Of a stretch of DNA of 64,000 nt, positions 27,116 to 35,949 are shown piece after piece. Below the pieces are notes generated by a model that did not search any database, was not told the origin of the DNA, and worked only from the letters and a program-made list of their open reading frames with translations. The position numbers and the translations under genes were made by a program. This DNA comes from JACCXG01 sp963785755 (GTDB lineage Bacteria; Acidobacteriota; Vicinamibacteria; Vicinamibacterales; 2-12-FULL-66-21). The stretch covers positions 558,001-622,000 of the forward strand of contig CAWAXG010000075.1 in the NCBI GenBank assembly GCA_963785755.1, given 5' to 3'. Position 1 is the stretch's first letter, and every line of letters begins with the position of its first letter.

Positions 27116-27619
27116 ATGCCCATCAAAGACTCTTTACTCCCGGAATTCGACCACGAGATGGCGACGACGCGTCGCGTCCTCGAGCGGGTGCCCGAGGCCG
27201 AGTTCGCCTGGAAGCCGCACGAGAAGTCCATGTCGCTCGGGCAGCTGGCCGGCCACATCGCCACTCTGCCGTACTGGTGCACGGCGACGCTCGAGACGAC
27301 AACGCTCGACCTCGATGCGGCGGGCCTGCCGAATGCCAGACTGCAGCAGCCGGAGTCGCAGGCAGCGCTGCTGCGCGACTTCGACGCGAAGGTGGCGACG
27401 GCGCGGGGCCTTCTCGCCACCGCGACCGATGGCGAGATGTTGTTGCCGTGGACGCTCAAGAAAGGCAGCCAGGAGTTCTTCACGATGCCGCGGGTGAGCG
27501 CCATCCGCGGCTTCGTGATGAACCACCTGATTCATCACCGCGGCCAGCTGACGGTCTACCTGCGCCTGAAGAACGTCCCGCTGCCGCCGATCTACGGACC
27601 GACCGCGGATGAGCAGTGA
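27116..27619 (+). CDS. DinB-family protein
   Basis: 167 residues, a four-helix DinB/YfiT fold. The likely metal-binding histidines are in GQLAGHIATLPYW (His 44) and the NHLIHHRGQLTVYLRLK block (about 139-155), at the expected spacing. Members bind Ni or Zn and some transfer thiols or act in stress responses; the substrate is unknown. Its stop overlaps the next start by GTGA, so it is co-transcribed with the membrane protein. The upstream region is the gene-less inverted CACGT pair. Confidence 0.88.
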   Translation: MPIKDSLLPEFDHEMATTRRVLERVPEAEFAWKPHEKSMSLGQLAGHIATLPYWCTATLETTTLDLDAAGLPNARLQQPESQAALLRDFDAKVATARGLLATATDGEMLLPWTLKKGSQEFFTMPRVSAIRGFVMNHLIHHRGQLTVYLRLKNVPLPPIYGPTADEQ

Positions 27620-29073
27620 AAGCTGCGCTTTGCCTCCTGCCTTTCGTCATTCTCGCGACTGCCAACTCGGCGGGCTACCGATACGGCGCTTCTGACCTGG
27701 CCTTTTACGGGCCGGCGGTCATGCGTCATCTCGATCCGGCGCTCTTTCCGCGCGATCGCGTCGTCATCGATGCCCAGGCGCGGCTGACGCTCATGGACGA
27801 GAGCGTCGGCACGCTTGCGCGCGTGACCACCCGGAACTTCCACGTCCTGTTCCTGGGGCTGTATGTCGGAACTCTGGCGCTGTCCGCGATCGGGGCCGCC
27901 TCGATTGGCGACCGCCTCTATCGGCACCGCTGGAGCACTGTCGCGTTGCTCGCGGCGCTGACTCTCCGCCACGCGATTCCAAGGTCGGGCACGAACACGC
28001 TCGAGGCCTATTTCCACCCCAGGCAGCTCGCATTCGCCTTCGGCGTCCTGGCGGTTGCCGCATTCCTGCGCGGCCGGACTGCCGGCGTGGCGCTTGGATT
28101 GGTCGGAGCCGCCCTGTTCCACCCGACGACGACGTTGTGGTTTGCGATCTGGCTGGGCGTGGCGACGTTCGTGGTACAGCGCCGGCATCGAGTTCCACTT
28201 GCTCTCACCGCTGCGGCGGGCGGGCTGATTGCGTTGTGGGCATTCATCGCCGGGCCACTAGCCGGTCGCCTCGGCGTCATGGACGACGAGTGGCTCGCGC
28301 TGATCGCGGCGAAGGATTACCTGTTCCCGCTCCAATGGCCATGGTTCGCCTGGCTCCTCAATCTCGCCTACATTCCGATCGTGGGTGTGATTTATCGGCG
28401 GCGGGCGGCCGCGGGACTCGTCGATACGCGAGAGACCGCGCTGGTGATTGGCTGTCTCTCGCTGGCGGTCGTGTTCCTCATCGCCGTGGTCTTGAACGCC
28501 GCGCGTGTCGCGCTCGCGATTCAACTGCAGCCGGCCAGAGTGTTCTGGATGCTCGACTTCCTCGCCGTGGTCTACGTCGTCTGGGCGGTGTCGGATGCGA
28601 ACCCCGGCAGCGTGCGCCGGCCTGTAATCGTGGCGGCGGTCATCATCGCGATCGCGGCCATCCGCGGGACCTACGTGATGGGCGTCGAATTTCCCGCCCG
28701 CACGCTCTTCGACATCGCTCCGGCTGGCGACTGGGGACGGGTGATGGCCTATGCGCAGTCGACGCCGCCGTCCACGGGCTGGCTCGCCGACCCTAACCAC
28801 GCCAACAAATATGGCACCAGCGTGCGCATGGCGGCGGCCCGAGACGTCTTCGTCGAGAGCACGAAGGACACGGCCATCGGGATGTACGATCGGAGCATCG
28901 CGCTCCGCACCCGCGAACGTCTCGGGCAAATCGACGCGTTCGCGCAGCTGTCCGCCGACCGGGCACGGGACCTTGGATCGAGATACGAGCTCGACTACCT
29001 GATCACGGATCAGGACCTTCCATTGTCGCTGGCGTTTTCGTCCGGCGAGATTCGCGTCTACCGTCTCCGCTGA
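27616..29073 (+). CDS. Polytopic membrane protein, unknown function
   Basis: 485 residues, GTG start overlapping the DinB stop. About ten hydrophobic segments lie between residues 1 and 360. An HxxRQLAFAFGVLAVAAFLRG-type region and FHPTTTLWFAIWLG recall integral membrane glycosyltransferase-like or DUF6798-type proteins. The soluble C-terminal part (about 370-485) has a STGWLADPNHANKYGTSVRM stretch like that of such proteins. I do not recognise the exact family. Translational coupling to DinB and 5 bases to the YheT gene suggest a three-gene unit. Confidence 0.6.
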   Translation: MKAALCLLPFVILATANSAGYRYGASDLAFYGPAVMRHLDPALFPRDRVVIDAQARLTLMDESVGTLARVTTRNFHVLFLGLYVGTLALSAIGAASIGDRLYRHRWSTVALLAALTLRHAIPRSGTNTLEAYFHPRQLAFAFGVLAVAAFLRGRTAGVALGLVGAALFHPTTTLWFAIWLGVATFVVQRRHRVPLALTAAAGGLIALWAFIAGPLAGRLGVMDDEWLALIAAKDYLFPLQWPWFAWLLNLAYIPIVGVIYRRRAAAGLVDTRETALVIGCLSLAVVFLIAVVLNAARVALAIQLQPARVFWMLDFLAVVYVVWAVSDANPGSVRRPVIVAAVIIAIAAIRGTYVMGVEFPARTLFDIAPAGDWGRVMAYAQSTPPSTGWLADPNHANKYGTSVRMAAARDVFVESTKDTAIGMYDRSIALRTRERLGQIDAFAQLSADRARDLGSRYELDYLITDQDLPLSLAFSSGEIRVYRLR

Positions 29074-29078
29074 AGCCA

Positions 29079-30083
29079 GTGGTAGCCGATCACAACGAAC
29101 CGGTCATGACCGACTACATACCTCGCCTCGGACTTCGCGGCGGCCATTGGATGACGATCTACTGCTGGGGACGCCGGCGGCACTTCTCCCGGCTGCCCGA
29201 ACCGGAAGCCCGCCTGTTCGACGTCACACCCGACACGCGCGTCCTGGCGCATTGTCACTGGCAGCCCAGTCGCCAGGATCACCCACTGCTGATCGCGCTC
29301 CACGGCCTCGAAGGATCGAGCACCGCGCACTACATGCGCGGCCTCGCGGACAAGGCGTTCGCGAAAGGCTTCAACGTCATCAGGCTGAACCAGCGCAATT
29401 GTGGCGGAACCGAACAGCTCGCGGCCGGCCTGTATCACTCGGGCCTGACCCACGACGCCGACTTCGTGCTCCGCGAGACCGCGGCGGTGGATGGAATCGA
29501 GCGGGCGGTCGTCGCCGGGTACTCGCTCGGCGGCAATCTGGCGCTGAAGCTCGCGGGCGATCATGGCCAGGCGCCGCCGCGCCAGCTGCGCGGCGTCTGC
29601 GCCGTGTCACCCGTGCTCGAGCTCGAAGCGTGCGTGCGCGCCCTCGAGCGCCGCCAGAACGTCGTGTATCAATGGAACTTCGTCCGGGGCTTGAAGGCCC
29701 GCATGCGGCGCAAGAACGACTGCTTTCCCGGCCGATTCCCGATCGAGCGGCTGCCTGCGATCAGGACGGTGCGCGAGTTCGACGCGGCTTTCACCGCGCC
29801 GCACTTCGGCTTCGCGAGCGCGGAGGACTACTACCATCGGGCCAGCGCCATGCGCGTCATCGATCGCATCAGCGTTCCGGCGCTCGTCATCACGTCGGAG
29901 GACGATCCATTCGTCCCCACCGCTCCGTTCCGGGATCCGAGGCTCACCGGCAATCCGAACATCCGGCTCTTCATGACCCCGCACGGCGGCCACTGCGGCT
30001 TCCTCGAAGCCGCCGCCAACGGATCCGACGGGTACTGGGCCGAACGCCGCATCGTGCAGTTCGCGGCTGGCGTCTGCCGGTAG
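29079..30083 (+). CDS. YheT-family alpha/beta hydrolase
   Basis: 334 residues. The nucleophile elbow is GYSLGGN; the acid is in TSEDDPFVP and the base in PHGGHCGF. The family block LIALHGLEGSSTAHYMRG follows the first strands and NVIRLNQRNCGGTE is the usual YheT signature. The protein is a predicted esterase or lipase of the AB hydrolase 4 group, cytoplasmic, with no signal peptide. An internal ATG (29106) may be the true start, since the first nine residues are not conserved in type. Confidence 0.88.
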   Translation: MVADHNEPVMTDYIPRLGLRGGHWMTIYCWGRRRHFSRLPEPEARLFDVTPDTRVLAHCHWQPSRQDHPLLIALHGLEGSSTAHYMRGLADKAFAKGFNVIRLNQRNCGGTEQLAAGLYHSGLTHDADFVLRETAAVDGIERAVVAGYSLGGNLALKLAGDHGQAPPRQLRGVCAVSPVLELEACVRALERRQNVVYQWNFVRGLKARMRRKNDCFPGRFPIERLPAIRTVREFDAAFTAPHFGFASAEDYYHRASAMRVIDRISVPALVITSEDDPFVPTAPFRDPRLTGNPNIRLFMTPHGGHCGFLEAAANGSDGYWAERRIVQFAAGVCR

Positions 30084-30106
30084 CGGTCCGCTGGTAGACT
30101 GCGCAG

Positions 30107-30931
30107 ATGCCGAACCGCATCCTGGTCGGAACGTCCGGCTACAACTATCCGGAATGGCGTGGCACGTTCTATCCCGAGAAGTTCAGCACCGACAAGATGC
30201 TCGGGTTCTATGCCGAGCATTTTCCGACGGTCGAGATCAACTACACCTTCTATCGGATTCCCAACGAGAAGCTGCTCGCCGGCTGGAGCGCCGGGACGCC
30301 GGACGCCTTCAGCTTCACGCTGAAGGCGCCGCGACGAATCACGCACGACTCGAAGCTGCAGCGCTGCGAGGATCTCGTGCAGACGTTCTGCCGCACGGCG
30401 CGTACGCTCGGGCCCAAACAGGGCGTGCTCCTCTTTCAGCTGCCGCCGACGTTCAAGAAGGACATCGGCGTCCTTCGCGGCTTCGTCGAGCTGCTGCCCG
30501 ACGGCACCCGCGCCGCCGTGGAGTTCCGCCACCCCTCGTGGCACGACGCCGACGTCTTCGACACGCTCCGCAGCCGCAACGTGGCGCTCTGCGTCGCGGA
30601 CAGCGAGAAGATGAGCACGCCGGTCGAGATGACGGCCGACTACGCATACTTCCGGCTGCGCGACGAAGGCTATCAACAGGCCGACGTCGAACGATGGGCG
30701 GGCATCATCGGCGCTCTTCCGGGCGTGTCGGACGCGTTCGTCTACTTCAAGCACGAAGAGCAGGGACTCGGCCCCGACTTCGCCAAGCGGCTGATGACCG
30801 CCCTCCGCACCACCACGCCGGCAACGGAGATCCCGGGGGACGTTGAGACCCGGCCGAGCCCAAGCGGATCCCTGATCCCCGATCCCGATCGATCCCCGAT
30901 CCCCGATCCCCGGCGTCAACGAGTCGCGTGA
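30107..30931 (+). CDS. DUF72 (YecE-like) protein
   Basis: 274 residues, a TIM-barrel-like fold. Family blocks are ILVGTSGYNYPEWRGTFYP, the VEINYTFYRIPN segment, FSFTLKAPRRITH, GVLLFQLPPTFK, AVEFRHPSWH and the C-terminal DAFVYFKHEEQG. The function is unknown, although conserved acidic and aromatic residues suggest an enzyme. The conserved domain stops near residue 243. The remaining tail (SLIPDPDRSPIPDPRRQ) is translated from GATCCCC repeat units, so the repeat seems to have extended the reading frame. Confidence 0.88.
   Translation: MPNRILVGTSGYNYPEWRGTFYPEKFSTDKMLGFYAEHFPTVEINYTFYRIPNEKLLAGWSAGTPDAFSFTLKAPRRITHDSKLQRCEDLVQTFCRTARTLGPKQGVLLFQLPPTFKKDIGVLRGFVELLPDGTRAAVEFRHPSWHDADVFDTLRSRNVALCVADSEKMSTPVEMTADYAYFRLRDEGYQQADVERWAGIIGALPGVSDAFVYFKHEEQGLGPDFAKRLMTALRTTTPATEIPGDVETRPSPSGSLIPDPDRSPIPDPRRQRVA
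30866..30912 (+). repeat. GATCCCC tandem words inside the 3' end of the DUF72 gene
   Basis: Six or seven degenerate units of GATCCCC / GATCCC lie head to tail and are read as repeating I-P-D-P. The same words form both arms of the hairpin at 38341. Confidence 0.8.
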
Positions 30932-31062
30932 CCGGGAATCCCCTGTCCGATTGCGAACACTCGCCCGAGCCAACAGTCTGGTCGCGCGAGACCTAAATCC
31001 CTGCCGGGTCACGCGTTAACGCGGGCACCAGCGAGTGGCAACGCTTTCGCTGTGGTCCCCTT

Positions 31063-33483
31063 GTGCTTCAAGACATCAAGTATGCCTGGCGTTCGCTCGC
31101 TCGCAACCCCCTCTTCGTCGGCGTCGCGGTCCTCACCCTCGGCGTCGGCATCGGCGTGAACACGGCGGTCTTCAGCTGCATCAACGTGATGCTGTTGAAG
31201 CCTCTCCTGGTCCGCGCCGGCGAAGACCTCATCTGGATTTCATCGGCCAGCACCAAGCCGAACGGGCCGCAGGGCAACATGACCTATCCGGATGTGGTGG
31301 ATCTCGGCGAGGTGGAAGTCCTCGACGGGGCCACGGCATACGGGTTCTTCCAGGCCAACCTCGCGACGACCGGCCAGGCCGTGCGGCTCGACGGCGAGGC
31401 CGTCATGGGCAACTTCTTCGATGTCCTTGGCGTCCAGGCCCACCGGGGACGCATTCTCGACACCGCGGACGACCTCCCGTCGGCCGATCGCGTCGCGATC
31501 ATCAGCTTCGCCGTCTGGCAGCGCGTCTTCGCCGGCAGCGATCAGGCGATCGGTCAGTCAGTACGCGTCAACGGACAGGCCTTCACCATAGCGGGTGTCG
31601 CCCCTCGAGGGTTTCGCGGGCCCGACGTAACCGAGCGCGCGGATATCTGGGTCCCGCTCAGCCTCGCGTCCGCCGTCGTTCCCGACATCCGCGATCCTCG
31701 CAGCCGGACCTTGTGGTGGCTGAAGTCCGTCGGACGCCTGGCGCCACAGGCGGATCTCCAGACCGCGGCTGCGGCGCTGCGCGCGCGTGCGGGCGCGATC
31801 GCGCAAGCCTTTCCCGCGTCGCACGATGGGTTCACCGTCCGCGTCGAGCCGGTGCGCGGCGCACCGCCCGGCGATCGTGACAAGGTCAAGCCCCTCTCCG
31901 CCATGCTGCTCGGCGCGACCATGACCGTCCTGCTGATCGCGTGCGCCAACGTCGCCAACCTGCTGGTGGTCAGGGGCGTTGCGAAAGGACGCGAGACCGC
32001 TATCCGGGTGGCGCTCGGCGCGGGCCGCTGGCGGCTGCTGCGGCAACAGCTGATCGAGAGCCTGATGTTGTCCGCCGCGGGCGGCTGCTGCGGGCTCCTG
32101 CTGTCGCTGTGGGCGACGGACGGTCTGCTGCGCTTCGCCGGCGTGCCGCTCGACGCGGACCTCGCGCCCGACCGCCGGGTTCTCCTGTTCACGATCGGCA
32201 TGGCAGGACTCGCCGCGCTCGTGTTCGGTCTGGCGCCGGCGTTCCGCTCGTCGGCGGTCACACCTGGCCAGGCACTGAAGTCCGAACAGGGTTCGGGCGA
32301 TGCCCGGCCGCGCCTCCGGCTGCAGACCGTGCTGGTCGCCGGCCAGCTCGCGTTGTCGATGGTGCTCCTCACCGCAGCCGCGCTGTTCCTCAAGAGCCTT
32401 CTCAGCGCGACCACTGTCGATGTCGGCTTCAATCCAGACGGCCGCCTGGCGATGTCGTTCAACCTGCGGATGCACGGGTACACGACCGAACGGGCCAACG
32501 CTTTCTACCAGAGCCTGCTCGATCGGGTCCGGGCCCAGCCCGGCGTGCGATCCGCCACGCTTGCGACGCGCGTCCCGCTCGGCGGAACAGTGGACGTCGG
32601 GGGCATCACCCTCCCGGACCGTCCGGTCGATCCGGACGCACGGCTCCCGCCCGTCGCGTTCAACCACGTGTGGCCCGGATTCTTCGAGACCATGGATATC
32701 GCCATCATCCGGGGCCGGCCCCTGACCGACGCCGATCTGATCGGCGCGCCCTCGACCGCGGTGATCAACCAGACGCTCGCGAGACAGTATTGGCCCGACG
32801 CCGATCCGATCGGGCAGCGATTCAGCTTGAACGGCACGCGTGGACCTTTCCTCGAGGTGGTCGGGATCGCACGCGACACGATCGTGGACGAACTGAACGA
32901 GGCCCCGTTCGCGTTTGCCTACATGCCTGGTCGCGCCATCCATGAAGACGTGGCCCTGCTCGCCTGGGTCGATGGAGAACCGGCGGAGGGGCTGCGAAAT
33001 CTCGAGGCGGCCGTGCGGTCGCTCGACAGCAGCGTGGCCGTCTTCGCCCCCAAGACCCTCGCCGCGCACATCGCCGATCGCATGGACGGCGAGCGCGGTC
33101 TCAGCCGGCTGCTGTCGGTCATGGGACTCATCGCGCTCTCGCTCGCGGCGATCGGACTGTATGGCGTTATCGCCTATACCGTCATGCGGCGGACGCGCGA
33201 GGTCGGCGTCCGCGTCGCGCTTGGCGCGCAGCCGGGCGAAGTCGTCCACCTGTTCGTCCGGGACGCAGCGCGCCTCACGGTGATCGGCCTGGCGTGCGGC
33301 ATCGCGCCGGCGGTCGCGGTTTCCGCGCTGCTCGCCGGAACTCTCGTCGGCGTCCGGTTCGCCGATCCGGTTGCGATCGGGGCGGTCGTCGTCATCCTCG
33401 GCGTTGTGTCACTGATCGCCGCCTACGTGCCGGCGCGGCGCGCCGCCAGCGTCGACCCGCTGGTCGCGCTCAGGAGTGAATGA
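31063..33483 (+). CDS. ADOP-type MacB/FtsX permease 1
   Basis: 806 residues, GTG start. It has the ADOP layout: an N-terminal helix after LQDIKYAWRSLARNP, a MacB periplasmic domain (about 50-270), three FtsX helices (about 285-400), a short linker with AGQLALSMVLLTAA, a second periplasmic domain, and a second FtsX unit (about 680-800) ending VPARRAASVDPLVALRSE. The QPGEV loop before the last helices is the usual coupling region to an ATPase. No ATPase is adjacent, so it is an orphan. First of three tandem copies, with 3 bases to the next. Confidence 0.92.
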   Translation: MLQDIKYAWRSLARNPLFVGVAVLTLGVGIGVNTAVFSCINVMLLKPLLVRAGEDLIWISSASTKPNGPQGNMTYPDVVDLGEVEVLDGATAYGFFQANLATTGQAVRLDGEAVMGNFFDVLGVQAHRGRILDTADDLPSADRVAIISFAVWQRVFAGSDQAIGQSVRVNGQAFTIAGVAPRGFRGPDVTERADIWVPLSLASAVVPDIRDPRSRTLWWLKSVGRLAPQADLQTAAAALRARAGAIAQAFPASHDGFTVRVEPVRGAPPGDRDKVKPLSAMLLGATMTVLLIACANVANLLVVRGVAKGRETAIRVALGAGRWRLLRQQLIESLMLSAAGGCCGLLLSLWATDGLLRFAGVPLDADLAPDRRVLLFTIGMAGLAALVFGLAPAFRSSAVTPGQALKSEQGSGDARPRLRLQTVLVAGQLALSMVLLTAAALFLKSLLSATTVDVGFNPDGRLAMSFNLRMHGYTTERANAFYQSLLDRVRAQPGVRSATLATRVPLGGTVDVGGITLPDRPVDPDARLPPVAFNHVWPGFFETMDIAIIRGRPLTDADLIGAPSTAVINQTLARQYWPDADPIGQRFSLNGTRGPFLEVVGIARDTIVDELNEAPFAFAYMPGRAIHEDVALLAWVDGEPAEGLRNLEAAVRSLDSSVAVFAPKTLAAHIADRMDGERGLSRLLSVMGLIALSLAAIGLYGVIAYTVMRRTREVGVRVALGAQPGEVVHLFVRDAARLTVIGLACGIAPAVAVSALLAGTLVGVRFADPVAIGAVVVILGVVSLIAAYVPARRAASVDPLVALRSE

Positions 33484-33486
33484 CCG

Positions 33487-35905
33487 ATGATGACCGACCT
33501 CCGGCACGCGCTGCGAACGTTCGTCAAGAACCCCGGATTCACCGTCATCGCCGTCGTCACGCTCGCGCTCGGGATCGGCGCCAACACCGCCATCTTCACC
33601 GTCGTGCACGCAGTGCTGCTGCGGCCCCTGCCCTACCCCGACGCCGAGCGCATCGTGCAGGTGTGGACGGCGACACCAAGCGAACGGCGGAGCGGGCATT
33701 CGGCAGCCGACTTCCGCGATCTGAAGCGCGAACATCAGTCGCTCTCGGCTCTCGCCGGTTACCGGAACGCGCTTTTCAGCGTGGCGGTGGACGGCCCGCC
33801 TCTTCAGCTCGAGGGCGAGTACGTCACCGCCGAATTCTTCGACGTGCTTCGGGCTCCGACGCTCGTCGGCCGAACCTTTTCGAGCACGGACACGGCGTCG
33901 GAGAAAGCCAGGGCGGTCGTTCTGAGCCGGTCCGCGTCGCAGCAACTCTTCGGCGAGTCCACCGACGTCATCGGGCGAAGCGTCAAGCTGAATGGCGAGC
34001 CGCATGCCGTCATCGGCGTACTCGCCGGGCACGCCCAGTGGCCCCCGAACATCCGGCTCTATGTGCTGTCGGAGAAAGAAGTGCCGCCGTCCCCGGTCGA
34101 TATCGCCAGCGACGGAGCCGAACGCGAAGTCCGCTACTTCGAGGCGATCGGCCGGCTGAAAGACGGTGTGAGCCTAGAACAGGCCCGGACCGATCTCGCG
34201 CGCGTGGCAAGCCTTCTCCAGCAGCGTCAGGCTCCGGGCACGACGCCGCGGGACCTCAAGACCGGGCCCATTCGCGAAGAGGTCGTCGGCGATGTGAGAA
34301 GCGCCCTGCTCGTGCTGCAGGGCGCGGTCGGTCTCGTCCTGCTCATTGCCTGCGCCAACGTCTCGAGCCTGATGATCGCGCGGGCCGCGGCGCGCGGCCG
34401 CGAGCTCGCGATCCGCGCGGCGCTCGGCGCCGCCCGCGGCCGGCTCGTTCGCCATCTGCTCGTGGAGAGCCTCGCGCTCGGGGTGATCGGGGGAACCGCC
34501 GGTCTGCTGCTGGCCGCCTGGCTCGTCGGCCTGCTCGTCTCGATTCTTCCCGAAGGCTTGCCACGCTCCGAGGAGATCTCGCTCGACTTCATCGTCGCCG
34601 CGGTGACGCTGACGACGGCGGTGGGGAGTGGACTGCTTTTCGGCGTCCTCCCCGCGCTCCAGGCATCGCGCGCCGACGGCGGTGTCGCGCTTCGTGGCTC
34701 GGGCGAGCGCGGCAGCTCCGCGCGCGCACGCGGCCGCGCCGCGCTCGTCGTCGCCGAGATCGCGCTCACCCTCGTGCTGCTCGTCGGCGCCGGACTCCTG
34801 ATCAACAGCTTCATGCGGCTGCAACGAACCGATTCCGGGTTCCGTCCTGAATCGGTCACGGTCATGAGCCTGGCGATTCCGCAATCGCGCTATCGGACGG
34901 GCGCCTCGCAAGTGCAGCTCTATCAGCGCCTGATCGAGCGACTCTCCCAACGGCCCGAAGTTCAGGCCGTAGGTGTCGGCTTCCCGGGTCCGCTTCGCGG
35001 CAGCAACGCCAGCGGCTCGTTCAACATCGAGGACCGCCCCGCGCGGGCCGGCGTCGAACAGCCGTTCGCCAACATCGGATCCGTGTCGGGCGGGTATTTC
35101 GCGGCGATGGGCGTGCCGCTCGTCGCCGGCCGCACGTTCACCGAAGCCGATCGAGACCAGACGCAACCGGTGGCTGTAGTCAGCGTTGCGCTCGCGCGGC
35201 GGTACTGGCCGGGTCAGAACGCCCTCGGCAAGCGGCTTCGATTCGGCGACGACGGTTCCGAACCGTGGATCGTGGTCGTGGGCATCGTCGGCGACGCCCG
35301 GCAGCTGGGCCTCGATCGAGAGCCGCCGCCGGTTCTGTACATTCCGGTACCAGCAGTTTCCGCTCCCGTTCACGAATCTGGCCGTCCGCAGTAGTGCTCC
35401 CGAGAGCGCCGTGGTCAGTCTGATGCGAACGCAGCTGGCCGAAGCCGACGCGGATCTGCCGGCCGTCGAAGTCGCCTCTCTCGGCGCGATTATCGACAGG
35501 TCGATGGATGAATCAAGGTTCCGCAGCCAGCTGCTGGGCGCATTCGCGACCGCCGCGCTCGCGCTCGCGGCGGTGGGCGTGTACGGCTTGATCAGCTACT
35601 CGGTGACGCAACGGCGCCGCGAGATTGGCATCCGCGTCGCGCTCGGCGCGCAGCCGCGGCAGGTCCTCGGCCCGGTGGTGCGCGAAGGCCTGGCGCTGGC
35701 CCTGGTTGGCACCGTGATCGGGCTCGCGGGCGCCTTCGCCGCCGCGCGTGGCCTGTCGCGCTTTCTCTTCGGCGTCAGCCCGGCAGATCCGCTCACCTTC
35801 ACGGCCGTCTCGGCGCTGTTGATTGCGGTCGCGCTGCTGGCCACCTACATCCCGTCGCGTCGGGCGCTGCACATTGATCCCGTGAGCGCGTTGCGGACAG
35901 AGTAG
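33487..35905 (+). CDS. ADOP-type MacB/FtsX permease 2 (frameshifted)
   Basis: Same layout as its neighbours. The first frame (to 35394) covers the N-terminal helix, MacB domain, first FtsX unit (CANVSSLMIARAAARGRELA) and most of the second periplasmic domain, then runs into a stop. The second frame continues with QFPLPFTNLAVRS and the last FtsX unit, ending IPSRRALHIDPVSALRTE. One extra G at 35346/35347 (ATTCCGGTACC) explains the break; without it the join reads L-Y-I-P-Y-Q-Q-F. Full length would be about 806 residues. It may be a consensus error rather than a dead gene, since both halves are intact. Confidence 0.85.
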
Positions 35906-35923
35906 TTAGACAAAACGTTGTCC

Positions 35924-35941
35924 CTTGCAACTTGCAACTTG
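35924..35941 (+). repeat. CTTGCAA tandem words
   Basis: Two and a half units of the 7-mer CTTGCAA lie in the 44-base space between the second and third permease genes, just before the third gene's start. Confidence 0.75.
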
Positions 35942-35949
35942 ATTAAGCC

